This document shows positions 9,352 through 18,004 of a stretch of 21,635 bases of DNA, one piece after another. The stretch comes from an uncultured Bacteroides sp. (GTDB taxonomy: Bacteria; Bacteroidota; Bacteroidia; Bacteroidales; Bacteroidaceae). The position numbers and the translations under genes were made by a program. The notes below the pieces were generated by a model. That model saw nothing but the letters and a program-made list of their open reading frames with translations, had not been told where the DNA came from and did not search any database. The stretch lies in the NCBI GenBank assembly GCA_934716785.1, contig CAKUYM010000035.1, forward strand, positions 1 to 21,635, given 5' to 3'. Every line of letters begins with the position of its first letter. The first letter of the stretch is position 1.

Positions 9352-10263
9352 ATGAAACCAACTTTATTCTTATTGGCAGCCGGTATGGGTAGCCGTTACG
9401 GAGGTTTGAAACAATTGGACGGGCTGGGTCCTAATGGCGAAACTATCATGGATTATTCTATCTATGATGCCATCAATGCCGGATTTGGCAAGCTTGTCTT
9501 TGTAATCCGCAAGGATTTTGAACAAGATTTCCGTGATAAGATAATTTCCAAATACGAAGGCCATATTCCTTGCGAATTGGTATTCCAGTCTCTCGATGCT
9601 CTTCCCGAAGGCTTTACTTGCCCGGCAGACCGTACAAAACCATGGGGTACCAACCATGCAGTGATGATGGGTGCCGATGTGATTAAGGAACCGTTTGCGG
9701 TAATCAACTGTGACGATTTCTACGGTCGCGACTCTTTCCAAGTGATGGGTAAGTTCCTTTCCGCACTTCCTGCCGATTCGAAGAACGTTTACTCAATGGT
9801 GGGTTTCCGTGTAGGAAATACATTGAGCGAGAGCGGCACGGTGTCACGCGGTATCTGTAGCACGGATGACAAAGGTCTGCTGACTTCTGTTGTAGAGCGT
9901 ACTAAAATCCAGCGCATTGACGGTGAGGTGAAGTACATCGACGACAACGGCGAATGGACTGCTACTCCCGACACTACTCCGGTGAGCATGAACTTCTGGG
10001 GCTTCACTCCTGATTATTTCGCTTACAGCAAGGAGTTCTTCAAGACATTCCTGAGTGATCCGAAAAACATGGAAAACCTGAAGAGCGAGTTCTTCATCCC
10101 GTTGATGGTAGATAAATTGATTAACGACGGAACTGCTACTGTGGAGGTTCTCGACACTACCAGCAAGTGGTTCGGCGTTACTTATCCGGAAGACCGTCAG
10201 AGCGTAGTAGACAAGATTCAGGCATTGGTTGATGCCGGCGAATACCCTGCTAAGTTGTTCTAA
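9352..10263 (+). CDS. Sugar-phosphate nucleotidyltransferase family protein
   Basis: This is a cytoplasmic enzyme of 303 residues in the NTP_transferase fold. The family joins a sugar 1-phosphate to a nucleoside triphosphate to make an NDP-sugar and pyrophosphate. The N-terminal nucleotide-binding loop is LAAGMGSRYGG (residues 8-18), followed by the conserved Lys/Gln of KQL (20-22). KPWGTNHAV probably contributes to nucleotide binding, and the metal-binding acidic centre is NCDD (119-122). Length fits a single catalytic domain with no left-handed beta-helix acetyltransferase tail as in GlmU. The sequence does not look like a standard RmlA, GalU or GlmU, so neither the sugar nor the base can be named. 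The gene stands alone between a promoter-like region and an intrinsic terminator, so context gives no pathway. The ATG at 9352 directly precedes the nucleotide-binding strand and is the natural start. Confidence 0.88.
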   Translation: MKPTLFLLAAGMGSRYGGLKQLDGLGPNGETIMDYSIYDAINAGFGKLVFVIRKDFEQDFRDKIISKYEGHIPCELVFQSLDALPEGFTCPADRTKPWGTNHAVMMGADVIKEPFAVINCDDFYGRDSFQVMGKFLSALPADSKNVYSMVGFRVGNTLSESGTVSRGICSTDDKGLLTSVVERTKIQRIDGEVKYIDDNGEWTATPDTTPVSMNFWGFTPDYFAYSKEFFKTFLSDPKNMENLKSEFFIPLMVDKLINDGTATVEVLDTTSKWFGVTYPEDRQSVVDKIQALVDAGEYPAKLF

Positions 10264-10286
10264 AGAAACATCATAGATTCATATAG

Positions 10287-10320
10287 AAAGCAGTCATTTG
10301 TACGGATGGCTGCTTTTTTT
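10287..10320 (+). terminator. Intrinsic terminator after the nucleotidyltransferase gene
   Basis: An inverted repeat pairs AAAGCAGTCAT (10287-10297) with ATGGCTGCTTT (10306-10316), with one G-U pair, around an 8-nt loop. The descending arm runs straight into a T tract ending at 10320, and more T follows after one G. It begins 24 bp past the stop codon, as expected for a Rho-independent terminator. Confidence 0.85.
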
Positions 10321-10367
10321 GTTTTTCATAACGCGTCCTACTTGACCTGTATCCGATAAATATTCAT

Positions 10368-10375
10368 TATCTTTG
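10368..10375 (+). promoter_or_regulatory. Candidate Bacteroides -7 promoter element for the ABC-F gene
   Basis: TATCTTTG matches the Bacteroides -7 consensus TAnnTTTG and lies 31 bp before the proposed GTG start, downstream of the terminator at 10287-10320. A TTG at 10342-10344 could be the -33 element, although its 23-nt spacing is slightly long. It would drive the ABC-F gene and probably the peptidase gene after it. Confidence 0.6.
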
Positions 10376-10406
10376 CAGTCCAAAATCTTATAAATCAGAG
10401 ATAGAA

Positions 10407-12365
10407 GTGATTTCAGTAGAAGGATTATCGGTAGAATTTAATGCGACACCGCTCTTTGAGGATGTCAGCTATGTGATAAATAAAAAAGACCGGATTGCGT
10501 TGGTCGGCAAAAACGGTGCGGGTAAATCGACCATGCTCAAAATATTGGCAGGGCTGCAATCGCCCACGCATGGAGTAGTGGCTGTCCCGAAGGATGTCAC
10601 GATCGGGTATTTGCCGCAGGTCATGATTCTCTCCGACAGCCGCACGGTGATGGGGGAAGCGGAACTGGCATTTGAGCATATCTTTGAACTTCAGGCAAAA
10701 CTGGACCGGATGAATCGGGAACTTGCCGAACGCACAGACTACGAATCGGAGGAGTATCATCAGTTGATAGACCGCTTTACTCATGAGAACGACCGCTATC
10801 TGATGATGGGCGGCACCAATTATCAGGCGGAGATCGAACGGACATTACTCGGGTTGGGATTCAGCCGGGAGGATTTCAACCGTCCCACTTCGGAATTCTC
10901 CGGCGGATGGCGTATGCGTATCGAGCTTGCCAAACTTCTGCTCCGGCGTCCTGATGTACTGCTGCTCGACGAGCCTACCAACCACCTTGATATTGAAAGT
11001 ATCCAATGGCTGGAAAACTTTTTGGCGACCCGTGCCAATGCGGTTGTGTTGGTCAGCCACGACCGTGCTTTCCTGAATAATGTGACTACCCGCACGATTG
11101 AGATTTCTTGCGGGCAGATTTATGACTATAAAGTGAAGTATGATGAGTTTGTTGTCTTGCGCAAGGAGCGTCGTGAGCAGCAACTTCGGGCTTATGAGAA
11201 CCAGCAGAAACAAATACAGGATACGGAAGAGTTTATCGAGCGTTTTCGTTATAAGGCTACTAAAGCCGTGCAGGTGCAAAGCCGCATCAAGCAATTGGAG
11301 AAGATAGAGCGTATCGAAGTGGACGAAGAAGACAACTCGGCATTGCGCCTGAAATTTCCGCCTGCCAGCCGTAGCGGCAACTATCCCGTAATTTGTGAGG
11401 ATGTGCGCAAGGCATACGGTGATCATGTCGTTTTCCATGATGTGAATCTGACTATTAACAGGGGTGAGAAAGTTGCGTTTGTAGGTAAGAACGGCGAAGG
11501 TAAGTCCACCTTGGTGAAATGTATCATGGGTGAGATTGACTTCGACGGCAAGCTGACCATCGGGCATAATGTTCAAATCGGATATTTTGCGCAGAACCAG
11601 GCGCAGATGTTGGACGAGAACCTGACGGTGTTCGATACCATCGACCGTGTAGCTACGGGTGACATCCGCTTGAAGATACGGGATATACTGGGAGCGTTCA
11701 TGTTTGGCGGCGAAGCTTCGGACAAAAAGGTGAAAGTGCTTTCCGGTGGTGAACGCACCCGCTTGGCAATGATTAAGTTGCTTCTCGAGCCTGTCAACCT
11801 CCTTATTCTCGATGAGCCTACCAACCATTTGGATATGCGTTCGAAGGATGTATTGAAGGAAGCCATCCGCGAATTTGACGGAACAGTGATTGTTGTCAGC
11901 CACGACCGTGATTTTTTGGATGGACTTGCGACTAAAGTATATGAATTTGGCGGAGGAGTTGTGAAAGAACACCTCGGCGGCATTTATGAGTTTCTGCAAA
12001 AGAAAAAGATAGACAGTCTGAACGAACTTCAGAAAGGGGCAAGTTTATCTACTTCTCCCACGGCATCTGCCAAAGGGAGTAATGAACCGGAAGCGGCACA
12101 ACCGTCGGAGAATAAGCTCTCTTATGAAGCACAGAAAGAGTTGAACAAGAAAGTGAAGAAACTCGAACGCCAGGTGGCCGATTGCGAAGCCTCCATAGAA
12201 GAGACCGAAGCGGCGATTGCCATTGTTGAAGAGAAAATGGCAACCCCCGAAGGAGCCTCGGACATGAAACTGTATGAGCAGCACCAGAAACTGAAACAGC
12301 AGTTGGATGCCGTTGTTGAAGAGTGGGAACGGGTTTCGATGGAGCTGGAAGAAGTGAAGGGATGA
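10407..12365 (+). CDS. ABC-F family ATP-binding protein (ribosome-associated ATPase type)
   Basis: This is a cytoplasmic protein of 652 residues with two ABC ATPase domains in one chain and no membrane segment, the layout of ABC-F proteins (Uup/EttA/YheS relatives). Members bind the ribosome and modulate translation, and some protect against antibiotics. Domain 1 has Walker A GKNGAGKST (34-42), signature FSGGWRMR and Walker B LLLDEPTNHLD (catalytic E189). Domain 2 has Walker A GKNGEGKST (360-368), signature LSGGERTR and Walker B LILDEPTNHLD (E470). Between them is the charged alpha-helical linker (about 250-320) that in this family reaches the peptidyl-tRNA. A charged coiled coil occupies the C terminus (about 560-652) after a Ser/Thr/Ala-rich spacer, as in Uup. 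The start codon is GTG. No in-frame ATG offers a better start, and the first beta-strand (MISVEGLSVEF) begins right there. Nothing shows whether it is a housekeeping or resistance member; housekeeping seems likelier. Confidence 0.93.
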   Translation: MISVEGLSVEFNATPLFEDVSYVINKKDRIALVGKNGAGKSTMLKILAGLQSPTHGVVAVPKDVTIGYLPQVMILSDSRTVMGEAELAFEHIFELQAKLDRMNRELAERTDYESEEYHQLIDRFTHENDRYLMMGGTNYQAEIERTLLGLGFSREDFNRPTSEFSGGWRMRIELAKLLLRRPDVLLLDEPTNHLDIESIQWLENFLATRANAVVLVSHDRAFLNNVTTRTIEISCGQIYDYKVKYDEFVVLRKERREQQLRAYENQQKQIQDTEEFIERFRYKATKAVQVQSRIKQLEKIERIEVDEEDNSALRLKFPPASRSGNYPVICEDVRKAYGDHVVFHDVNLTINRGEKVAFVGKNGEGKSTLVKCIMGEIDFDGKLTIGHNVQIGYFAQNQAQMLDENLTVFDTIDRVATGDIRLKIRDILGAFMFGGEASDKKVKVLSGGERTRLAMIKLLLEPVNLLILDEPTNHLDMRSKDVLKEAIREFDGTVIVVSHDRDFLDGLATKVYEFGGGVVKEHLGGIYEFLQKKKIDSLNELQKGASLSTSPTASAKGSNEPEAAQPSENKLSYEAQKELNKKVKKLERQVADCEASIEETEAAIAIVEEKMATPEGASDMKLYEQHQKLKQQLDAVVEEWERVSMELEEVKG

Positions 12366-12402
12366 ATGACATGATAATTCTATAACATATTTTTATATAA
12401 GT

Positions 12403-14439
12403 ATGAAAGTAACCAAGTATTTACCAATTCTTGCCGTATGCCTTATGACAACAGGATGTAACAGTAAGAAAGAGGCCGTGCTGACGTCCGGTATCGACCT
12501 TGCTAATTTGGATACCACGGCTATGCCGGGTACGAGTTTTTATCAATACGCTTGTGGCGGTTGGGTGAAAGACCATCCGTTGGCAGACGAATATTCGCGT
12601 TTCGGCACATTCGATATGTTGCACGAAAACAGCCGTGAGCAACTGAAAGCGCTGATCGCGGAACTGGCTTCCAAGACGGACAACGCTCCGGGTAGCGCTG
12701 CTCAAAAAGTGGGCGACCTTTATAATATTGCAATGGACAGCGTGAAGCTGAACAACGACGGTGCGGCTCCGATTAAAGCTGAGCTCGAAGCCATCGACGC
12801 CCTCAAGGACAAGAATGAAATCTACGCATACATTGCCGAGAGTCAGCAGAAAGGCTTCCGTCCTTACTTCACCATGTATGTAAGTGCGGATGATATGAAC
12901 AGCTCCATGAATATGGTACAGACCTATCAAGGCGGCATCGGGATGGGACAGCGTGATTATTATCTGGAGAATGACGAACAGACAACCAACATCCGCAACA
13001 AATATCAGGAGCACATCGCCAAAATGTTCCAGTTGGCAGGCTACGATGAGGCTACTGCTCAGAAAGCGGTAAAGGCAGTCATGAATATCGAGACTCGTCT
13101 TGCCAAAGCTGCCCGTTCGCAGGTAGAGCTGCGTGATCCTCATGCCAACTACAACAAGATGGACATGGAGACGCTGAAAAAGAACTTCCCGACTTTCGAT
13201 TGGGATACCTATTTCACGGTTTCCGGCTTGAAAGGCCTGAAAGAGGTGAACGTTGGTCAGCCGGCGGCTATGAAGGAAGTTGCCGATGTTATCAACACCG
13301 TACCTTTGGAAGAGCAGAAGTTATACCTGCAATGGGGATTGATAGATGCTGCCGCTTCTTACCTGAGCGATGACTTCGTGGCTCAGAACTTCGACTTCTA
13401 CAGCCGCACAATGTCCGGCAAGAAAGAGATGCAGCCTCGTTGGAAACGTTCTGTAAGTACGGTAGACGGAGTGCTCGGTGAGGTAGTGGGACAGATGTAT
13501 GTGGAGAAATATTTCCCTGCCGCAGCCAAAGAACGTATGGTGACACTGGTGAAGAACTTGCAGACTTCTTTGGGCGAACGTATCAAAGGACTGGAATGGA
13601 TGAGCGAACCGACCAAAGAGAAAGCCTTGGAAAAACTGGCTACTTTCCATGTTAAAATCGGTTATCCGGATAAGTGGAAAGACTACTCTGCACTGGAGAT
13701 TAAAAACGATTCTTATTGGGCGAATATCGAACGTGCCAGCCAATGGGATTACAATGAAATGATTGCCAAAGCCGGCAAGCCGGTCGATAAGGACGAATGG
13801 TTGATGACCCCGCAGACTGTCAACGCATACTATAACCCGACTACCAATGAGATCTGCTTCCCCGCAGCTATCCTGCAACCGCCGTTCTTCGATATGAATG
13901 CCGACGATGCCATGAACTACGGTGCTATCGGGGTTGTAATCGGTCATGAGATGACTCACGGATTCGATGATCAGGGACGCCAATATGATAAGGACGGAAA
14001 CTTGAAAGACTGGTGGACGGAAGAAGATGCCAAGAAGTTCGAGGAACGTGCTCAAGTGATGGTTAATTTCTTTGACAGTATTGAAGTCACTCCGGGAGTA
14101 CATGCTAACGGTGAACTGACTCTTGGTGAAAACATTGCCGACCACGGTGGCCTGCAAGTTTCCTATCAGGCTTTCAAGAATGCAACAGCAAACGCACCAC
14201 TCGAAACGATTGACGGATTTACTCCCGAACAACGTTTCTTCCTTGCTTACGCCAACGTATGGGCAGGAAATATCCGTCCGGAAGAGATTCTTCGATTGAC
14301 CAAACTCGATCCTCACTCATTGGGCAAATGGCGTGTGGACGGTGCGCTTCCCCAAATCGGAACATGGTACGAAGCATTCAACATTACCGAGCAAGACCCG
14401 CTGTTCGTTCCTAAAGACAAACGTGTGTCTATCTGGTAA
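12403..14439 (+). CDS. M13 (neprilysin/PepO-like) zinc metallopeptidase, predicted lipoprotein
   Basis: This is an endopeptidase of 678 residues that should cleave short peptides in the cell envelope. The zinc site is HEMTH (His515, Glu516, His519) with the third ligand Glu576 in ENIADHGG. The substrate-binding motif NAYYNP, the M13 counterpart of NAFY, is also present. The C terminus ends in W. The N-terminal helical domain begins with the family-typical YACGGWVKDHPLADEYSRFG. A short signal peptide ends at MTTGC (Cys19), so it is probably lipid-anchored. The box is not canonical, with Thr at -3. Residues after the Cys (NSKKE) lack the acidic surface-export signal, so a periplasmic location is inferred. 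The gap to the ABC-F gene is 37 bp with no clear promoter, suggesting co-transcription. A strong terminator follows. The natural substrate is unknown. Confidence 0.93.
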   Translation: MKVTKYLPILAVCLMTTGCNSKKEAVLTSGIDLANLDTTAMPGTSFYQYACGGWVKDHPLADEYSRFGTFDMLHENSREQLKALIAELASKTDNAPGSAAQKVGDLYNIAMDSVKLNNDGAAPIKAELEAIDALKDKNEIYAYIAESQQKGFRPYFTMYVSADDMNSSMNMVQTYQGGIGMGQRDYYLENDEQTTNIRNKYQEHIAKMFQLAGYDEATAQKAVKAVMNIETRLAKAARSQVELRDPHANYNKMDMETLKKNFPTFDWDTYFTVSGLKGLKEVNVGQPAAMKEVADVINTVPLEEQKLYLQWGLIDAAASYLSDDFVAQNFDFYSRTMSGKKEMQPRWKRSVSTVDGVLGEVVGQMYVEKYFPAAAKERMVTLVKNLQTSLGERIKGLEWMSEPTKEKALEKLATFHVKIGYPDKWKDYSALEIKNDSYWANIERASQWDYNEMIAKAGKPVDKDEWLMTPQTVNAYYNPTTNEICFPAAILQPPFFDMNADDAMNYGAIGVVIGHEMTHGFDDQGRQYDKDGNLKDWWTEEDAKKFEERAQVMVNFFDSIEVTPGVHANGELTLGENIADHGGLQVSYQAFKNATANAPLETIDGFTPEQRFFLAYANVWAGNIRPEEILRLTKLDPHSLGKWRVDGALPQIGTWYEAFNITEQDPLFVPKDKRVSIW

Positions 14440-14470
14440 TATTTATTGAGTAGAAAATAATCTTGTAAAG

Positions 14471-14511
14471 AAGCGTTGACTTTTCATATAGAAGAGTCAA
14501 CGCTTTTTTTT
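14471..14511 (+). terminator. Strong intrinsic terminator between the peptidase gene and purH
   Basis: AAGCGTTGACTTTTC (14471-14485) pairs with GAAGAGTCAACGCTT (14491-14505), giving a 15-bp stem with a single G-U pair and the loop ATATA. The descending arm merges into a T tract to 14511. It lies 32 bp after the peptidase stop and insulates purH from upstream transcription. Confidence 0.93.
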
Positions 14512-14554
14512 ATTAATTCACACCTTATTATTACGTACGATAAACAATATTTCG

Positions 14555-14562
14555 TAACTTTG
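14555..14562 (+). promoter_or_regulatory. Candidate Bacteroides -7 element for purH and the mre genes
   Basis: TAACTTTG matches the Bacteroides -7 consensus TAnnTTTG and lies 27 bp upstream of the purH ATG, just past the terminator. No clean TTG is found at the -33 position; only TTATTA-type sequence lies at about 14526-14533. It is the only promoter-like element visible before the whole purH-rodA gene run. Confidence 0.55.
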
Positions 14563-14589
14563 CGCATCAAATACTTAATAAGCAATTCA

Positions 14590-16113
14590 ATGTCAGAGTC
14601 TAAAAGAATAAAAACTGCGTTGGTATCTGTATACCACAAAGAAGGTTTGGATGAAATTATTACCAAACTGCACGAAGAGGGAGTAGAGTTCTTGTCAACA
14701 GGCGGAACTCGTCAGTTTATTGAATCATTGGGATATCCTTGCAAGGCGGTGGAAGATTTGACCACTTACCCTTCTATCCTTGGCGGTCGGGTGAAGACAT
14801 TACACCCGAAAATCTTCGGAGGTATCCTTTGCCGTCGCGGACTGGAACAGGATATGCAGCAGATTGAGAAGTATGAAATTCCTGAAATAGATTTGGTAAT
14901 CGTTGACTTGTATCCGTTCGAGGCTACTGTGGCTTCCGGTGCATCTGAAGCAGAGATTATTGAAAAGATAGATATAGGCGGAATCTCCTTGATCCGTGCC
15001 GCAGCCAAGAACTACAATGATGTTATCATCGTAGCTTCACAGGCTCAATACAAACCGTTGCTGGATATGCTGATGGAGCACGGTGCCACTTCTTCACTCG
15101 AAGAACGTCGTTGGATGGCAAAAGAGGCGTTTGCCGTTTCTTCCCACTACGATTCTGCTATCTTCAATTATTTCGATGCCGGCGAAGGTTCTGCTTTCCG
15201 CTGCTCGGTGAACAATCAAAAGCAACTTCGCTACGGTGAAAATCCGCATCAGAAAGGTTATTTCTATGGAAACCTCGAAGCTATGTTCGACCAAATCCAC
15301 GGAAAGGAAATTTCTTACAACAACCTTCTCGACATCAACGCAGCCGTTGATTTGATTGATGAATTCGAAGATCTTACTTTCGCTATCCTGAAGCACAACA
15401 ATGCTTGCGGTCTGGCATCACGTCCTACCGTATTGGAGGCGTGGAAAGACGCATTGGCAGGCGACCCCGTCTCAGCTTTCGGAGGCGTGCTGATTACCAA
15501 CGGCGTGGTCGACAAGGAAGCTGCCGAAGAGATCAACAAGATATTCTTCGAAGTTATCATCGCACCGGATTATGACGTGGATGCACTCGAAATCCTGGGA
15601 CAGAAAAAGAACCGCATCATCCTCGTCCGCAAGGAAGCCAAATTGCCGAAGAAGCAATTCCGCGCTTTGTTGAACGGTGTGCTGGTGCAGGACAAAGATA
15701 CGAATATTGAAACGGTGGCCGACCTGAAAACGGTGACAGACAAAGCTCCTACTCCCGAAGAGGTGGAAGACATGCTGTTTGCCAACAAAATTGTGAAGAA
15801 CAGCAAGTCCAACGCTATCGTTTTGGCGAAAGGCAAGCAACTTCTCGCAAGCGGCGTAGGACAGACTTCACGTGTAGATGCATTGAAGCAAGCTATCGAA
15901 AAAGCTAAATCGTTCGACTTCGACCTGCATGGTGCAGTGATGGCTTCGGATGCTTTCTTCCCGTTCCCCGACTGTGTGGAGATTGCGGATAAGGAAGGCG
16001 TTACGGCTGTTATCCAACCGGGTGGATCGGTAAAAGACGACCTGACTTTTGCTTATTGCAACGAGCATGGTATGGCGATGGTTACTACCGGTATCCGTCA
16101 TTTTAAACACTAA
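14590..16113 (+). CDS. purH: Bifunctional AICAR formyltransferase / IMP cyclohydrolase
   Basis: This cytoplasmic enzyme performs the last two steps of de novo purine synthesis. It formylates AICAR using 10-formyltetrahydrofolate to give FAICAR, then closes the ring to IMP. The protein is 507 residues, close to the usual PurH length. The N-terminal MGS-like cyclohydrolase domain shows ALVSVYHKEG, STGGT, GGRVKTLHPKIFGG and IDIGG. The transformylase half shows RYGENPHQKG and the catalytic Lys-His pair in KHNNACG (K268-H269), SAFGG, and a C-terminal PGGSVKD. I chose the ATG at 14590, not the longer open frame from 14476. The longer version would read through the terminator hairpin and the promoter-like box and adds nothing conserved, while MSESKRIKTALVSVYHKEG is the normal PurH start. 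mreB begins 15 bp downstream, so purH probably heads the same transcript. Confidence 0.97.
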   Translation: MSESKRIKTALVSVYHKEGLDEIITKLHEEGVEFLSTGGTRQFIESLGYPCKAVEDLTTYPSILGGRVKTLHPKIFGGILCRRGLEQDMQQIEKYEIPEIDLVIVDLYPFEATVASGASEAEIIEKIDIGGISLIRAAAKNYNDVIIVASQAQYKPLLDMLMEHGATSSLEERRWMAKEAFAVSSHYDSAIFNYFDAGEGSAFRCSVNNQKQLRYGENPHQKGYFYGNLEAMFDQIHGKEISYNNLLDINAAVDLIDEFEDLTFAILKHNNACGLASRPTVLEAWKDALAGDPVSAFGGVLITNGVVDKEAAEEINKIFFEVIIAPDYDVDALEILGQKKNRIILVRKEAKLPKKQFRALLNGVLVQDKDTNIETVADLKTVTDKAPTPEEVEDMLFANKIVKNSKSNAIVLAKGKQLLASGVGQTSRVDALKQAIEKAKSFDFDLHGAVMASDAFFPFPDCVEIADKEGVTAVIQPGGSVKDDLTFAYCNEHGMAMVTTGIRHFKH

Positions 16114-16128
16114 AAATAAGAATAAAAA

Positions 16129-17151
16129 ATGGGATTATTCTCTTTTACACAAGAAATAGCGATGGACTTGGGCACAGCCAATACCATCATCATCACGAAC
16201 GGAAAGATCGTGGTGGATGAGCCTTCGGTTGTAGCCTTGGATCGTCGTACGGATAAGATGATTGCCGTGGGGGAAAAGGCGAAGTTGATGCACGAAAAGA
16301 CCCACGAAAACATACGTACTATCCGTCCGTTGAGAGACGGTGTGATTGCCGATTTCTATGCTTGCGAGCAGATGATGCGCGGACTGATTAAACGGGTGAA
16401 TACTCGCAATCACTTGTTCTCGCCCTCTCTCCGCATGGTGATTGGCGTTCCATCGGGAAGTACGGAGGTCGAACTCCGTGCAGTCCGTGACTCTGCCGAA
16501 CATGCCGGCGGACGTGACGTCTACTTGATTTTCGAACCGATGGCTGCGGCTATCGGTATCGGTATCGACGTAGAGGCTCCGGAAGGGAATATGATTGTCG
16601 ATATAGGCGGCGGATCAACGGAAATCGCCGTTATCTCCTTGGGGGGGATCGTTTCCAACAACTCCATCCGTGTGGCAGGTGATGACTTGACCGAAGATAT
16701 CCGCGAATACATGAGCCGTCAGCACAATGTGAAAGTCAGCGAGCGTATGGCGGAACGTATCAAGATAAACGTAGGAGCTGCCTTGACCGAACTGGGCGAA
16801 GGTGCTCCCGAAGATTATATCGTTCACGGTCCGAACCGTATCACAGCTCTTCCGATGGAGGTACCCGTATGCTATCAGGAGGTGGCCCACTGTCTGGAGA
16901 AGTCAATCTCAAAGATTGAAACTGCGATTTTGAGTGCATTGGAAAGCACTCCGCCCGAACTTTACGCTGATATCGTGCACAACGGCATCTACCTTTCAGG
17001 AGGTGGCGCATTGCTCCGCGGACTGGACAAGCGATTGACCGACAAGATCAATATACCTTTCCACATTGCGGAAGATCCGTTGCACGCCGTTGCCAAGGGT
17101 ACGGGAGTTGCGTTGAAAAATGTAGACCGTTTCTCCTTCTTAATGAGATAA
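16129..17151 (+). CDS. mreB: Rod-shape-determining actin homologue MreB
   Basis: This cytoplasmic, ATP-binding bacterial actin of 340 residues forms membrane-associated filaments that position side-wall peptidoglycan synthesis. The phosphate-1 loop is DLGTANT (13-19), phosphate-2 is DIGGGSTE (158-165), and the adenosine-binding motif is LSGGGALLRG (289-298). Length is normal for the family. The N terminus MGLFSF is short and hydrophobic and may help membrane binding. The gene starts 15 bp after purH with no terminator or promoter-like sequence between. mreC starts 7 bp after its stop. A run of seven G bases (16641-16647) lies inside the coding region; the frame is intact there. Confidence 0.98.
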   Translation: MGLFSFTQEIAMDLGTANTIIITNGKIVVDEPSVVALDRRTDKMIAVGEKAKLMHEKTHENIRTIRPLRDGVIADFYACEQMMRGLIKRVNTRNHLFSPSLRMVIGVPSGSTEVELRAVRDSAEHAGGRDVYLIFEPMAAAIGIGIDVEAPEGNMIVDIGGGSTEIAVISLGGIVSNNSIRVAGDDLTEDIREYMSRQHNVKVSERMAERIKINVGAALTELGEGAPEDYIVHGPNRITALPMEVPVCYQEVAHCLEKSISKIETAILSALESTPPELYADIVHNGIYLSGGGALLRGLDKRLTDKINIPFHIAEDPLHAVAKGTGVALKNVDRFSFLMR

Positions 17152-17158
17152 ATCAGGG

Positions 17159-18004
17159 ATGAGGAATTTAATAAACTTCCTTCTGAAATACAATTACTGG
17201 TTCCTCTTTGTCATATTAGAGGTAGCCAGTTTTGTTTTGTTATTTCGGTTCAACCGCTATCAGCAGAGCACTTTCTTTACTTCTGCCAATACGGTTGCGG
17301 GAGGGGTTTATGAAGTTTCGGGAGGAATAGCCTCTTATTTTCATCTGAAGTCTGTTAATGAGGATCTGTTGGATCGTAATATGTTGCTCGAACAGCAAAT
17401 CACGAACCTTGAGAAAGCCTTGAAAGAACGGCAGGTCGATTCGATGACCATCAACAGTATCCGTCAGATGCCGCATAATGACTACCAATTGTTCAAGGCG
17501 CACGTGATAAAGAACAGCTTGACGCTGCCCGACAACTACATCACTCTCGACAAAGGTTCCTCTTCGGGCATCCGTCCGGAGATGGGAGTGATAGACGGTA
17601 ATGGCATTGTGGGGATTGTGTATGAGACCTCTCCTTCTTATTCGGTCGTGATTTCCGTATTGAACAGCAAGTCCAATATCAGTTGCAAGATAACGGGCAG
17701 CGACTACTTCGGCTACCTGAAGTGGGAACACGGAGATTCACGTTATGCCTATCTGAAAGACCTGCCCCGCCATGCCGAATTTAATTTGGGAGATACCGTA
17801 GTGACCAGTGGTTTCTCGACCGTATTTCCGGAAGGCATTATGGTAGGTACGGTAGATGATATGTCCGACTCCAACGACGGACTGTCCTATCTGTTGAAGA
17901 TCAAGCTGGCTACCGATTTCGGGAAACTCGGTGATGTGCGCATCATAGCCCGCAACGGTCAGGAGGAGCAGAAGAAACTTGAAAATAAGGTAACGAAAGA
18001 ATGA
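17159..18004 (+). CDS. mreC: Rod-shape-determining protein MreC
   Basis: This bitopic inner-membrane protein of 281 residues has a mostly periplasmic body that links MreB/MreD to PBP2 and activates the elongasome. A short cytoplasmic N terminus precedes one membrane helix (about residues 10-29). A coiled-coil segment follows (about 62-95, around LLDRNMLLEQQI), then the beta-barrel-like double domain. Family-typical pieces include DKGSSSGIRPEMGVIDGNG, GIVGIVYETSPSYSVV, GDTVVTSGFSTVFPEGI and a final KLATDFGKLGDVRI. A charged tail (EEQKKLENKVTKE) closes the protein. Its stop overlaps the mreD start by 4 bp (ATGA), indicating translational coupling. Confidence 0.97.
   Translation: MRNLINFLLKYNYWFLFVILEVASFVLLFRFNRYQQSTFFTSANTVAGGVYEVSGGIASYFHLKSVNEDLLDRNMLLEQQITNLEKALKERQVDSMTINSIRQMPHNDYQLFKAHVIKNSLTLPDNYITLDKGSSSGIRPEMGVIDGNGIVGIVYETSPSYSVVISVLNSKSNISCKITGSDYFGYLKWEHGDSRYAYLKDLPRHAEFNLGDTVVTSGFSTVFPEGIMVGTVDDMSDSNDGLSYLLKIKLATDFGKLGDVRIIARNGQEEQKKLENKVTKE

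Noticed and set aside
10845..11999. 384-codon open frame on the minus strand inside the ABC-F gene
   Set aside because: It lies entirely opposite both ATPase domains of an intact ABC-F protein and encodes no recognisable motif.
13321..14316. 331-codon open frame on the minus strand inside the M13 peptidase gene
   Set aside because: It is antisense to the catalytic domain carrying HEMTH and ENIAD, with no domain or start context of its own.
14476..14589. Upstream extension of the purH reading frame
   Set aside because: The extra 38 codons run through the terminator hairpin and the -7-like box and contain no PurH family sequence. The ATG at 14590 gives the normal N terminus.
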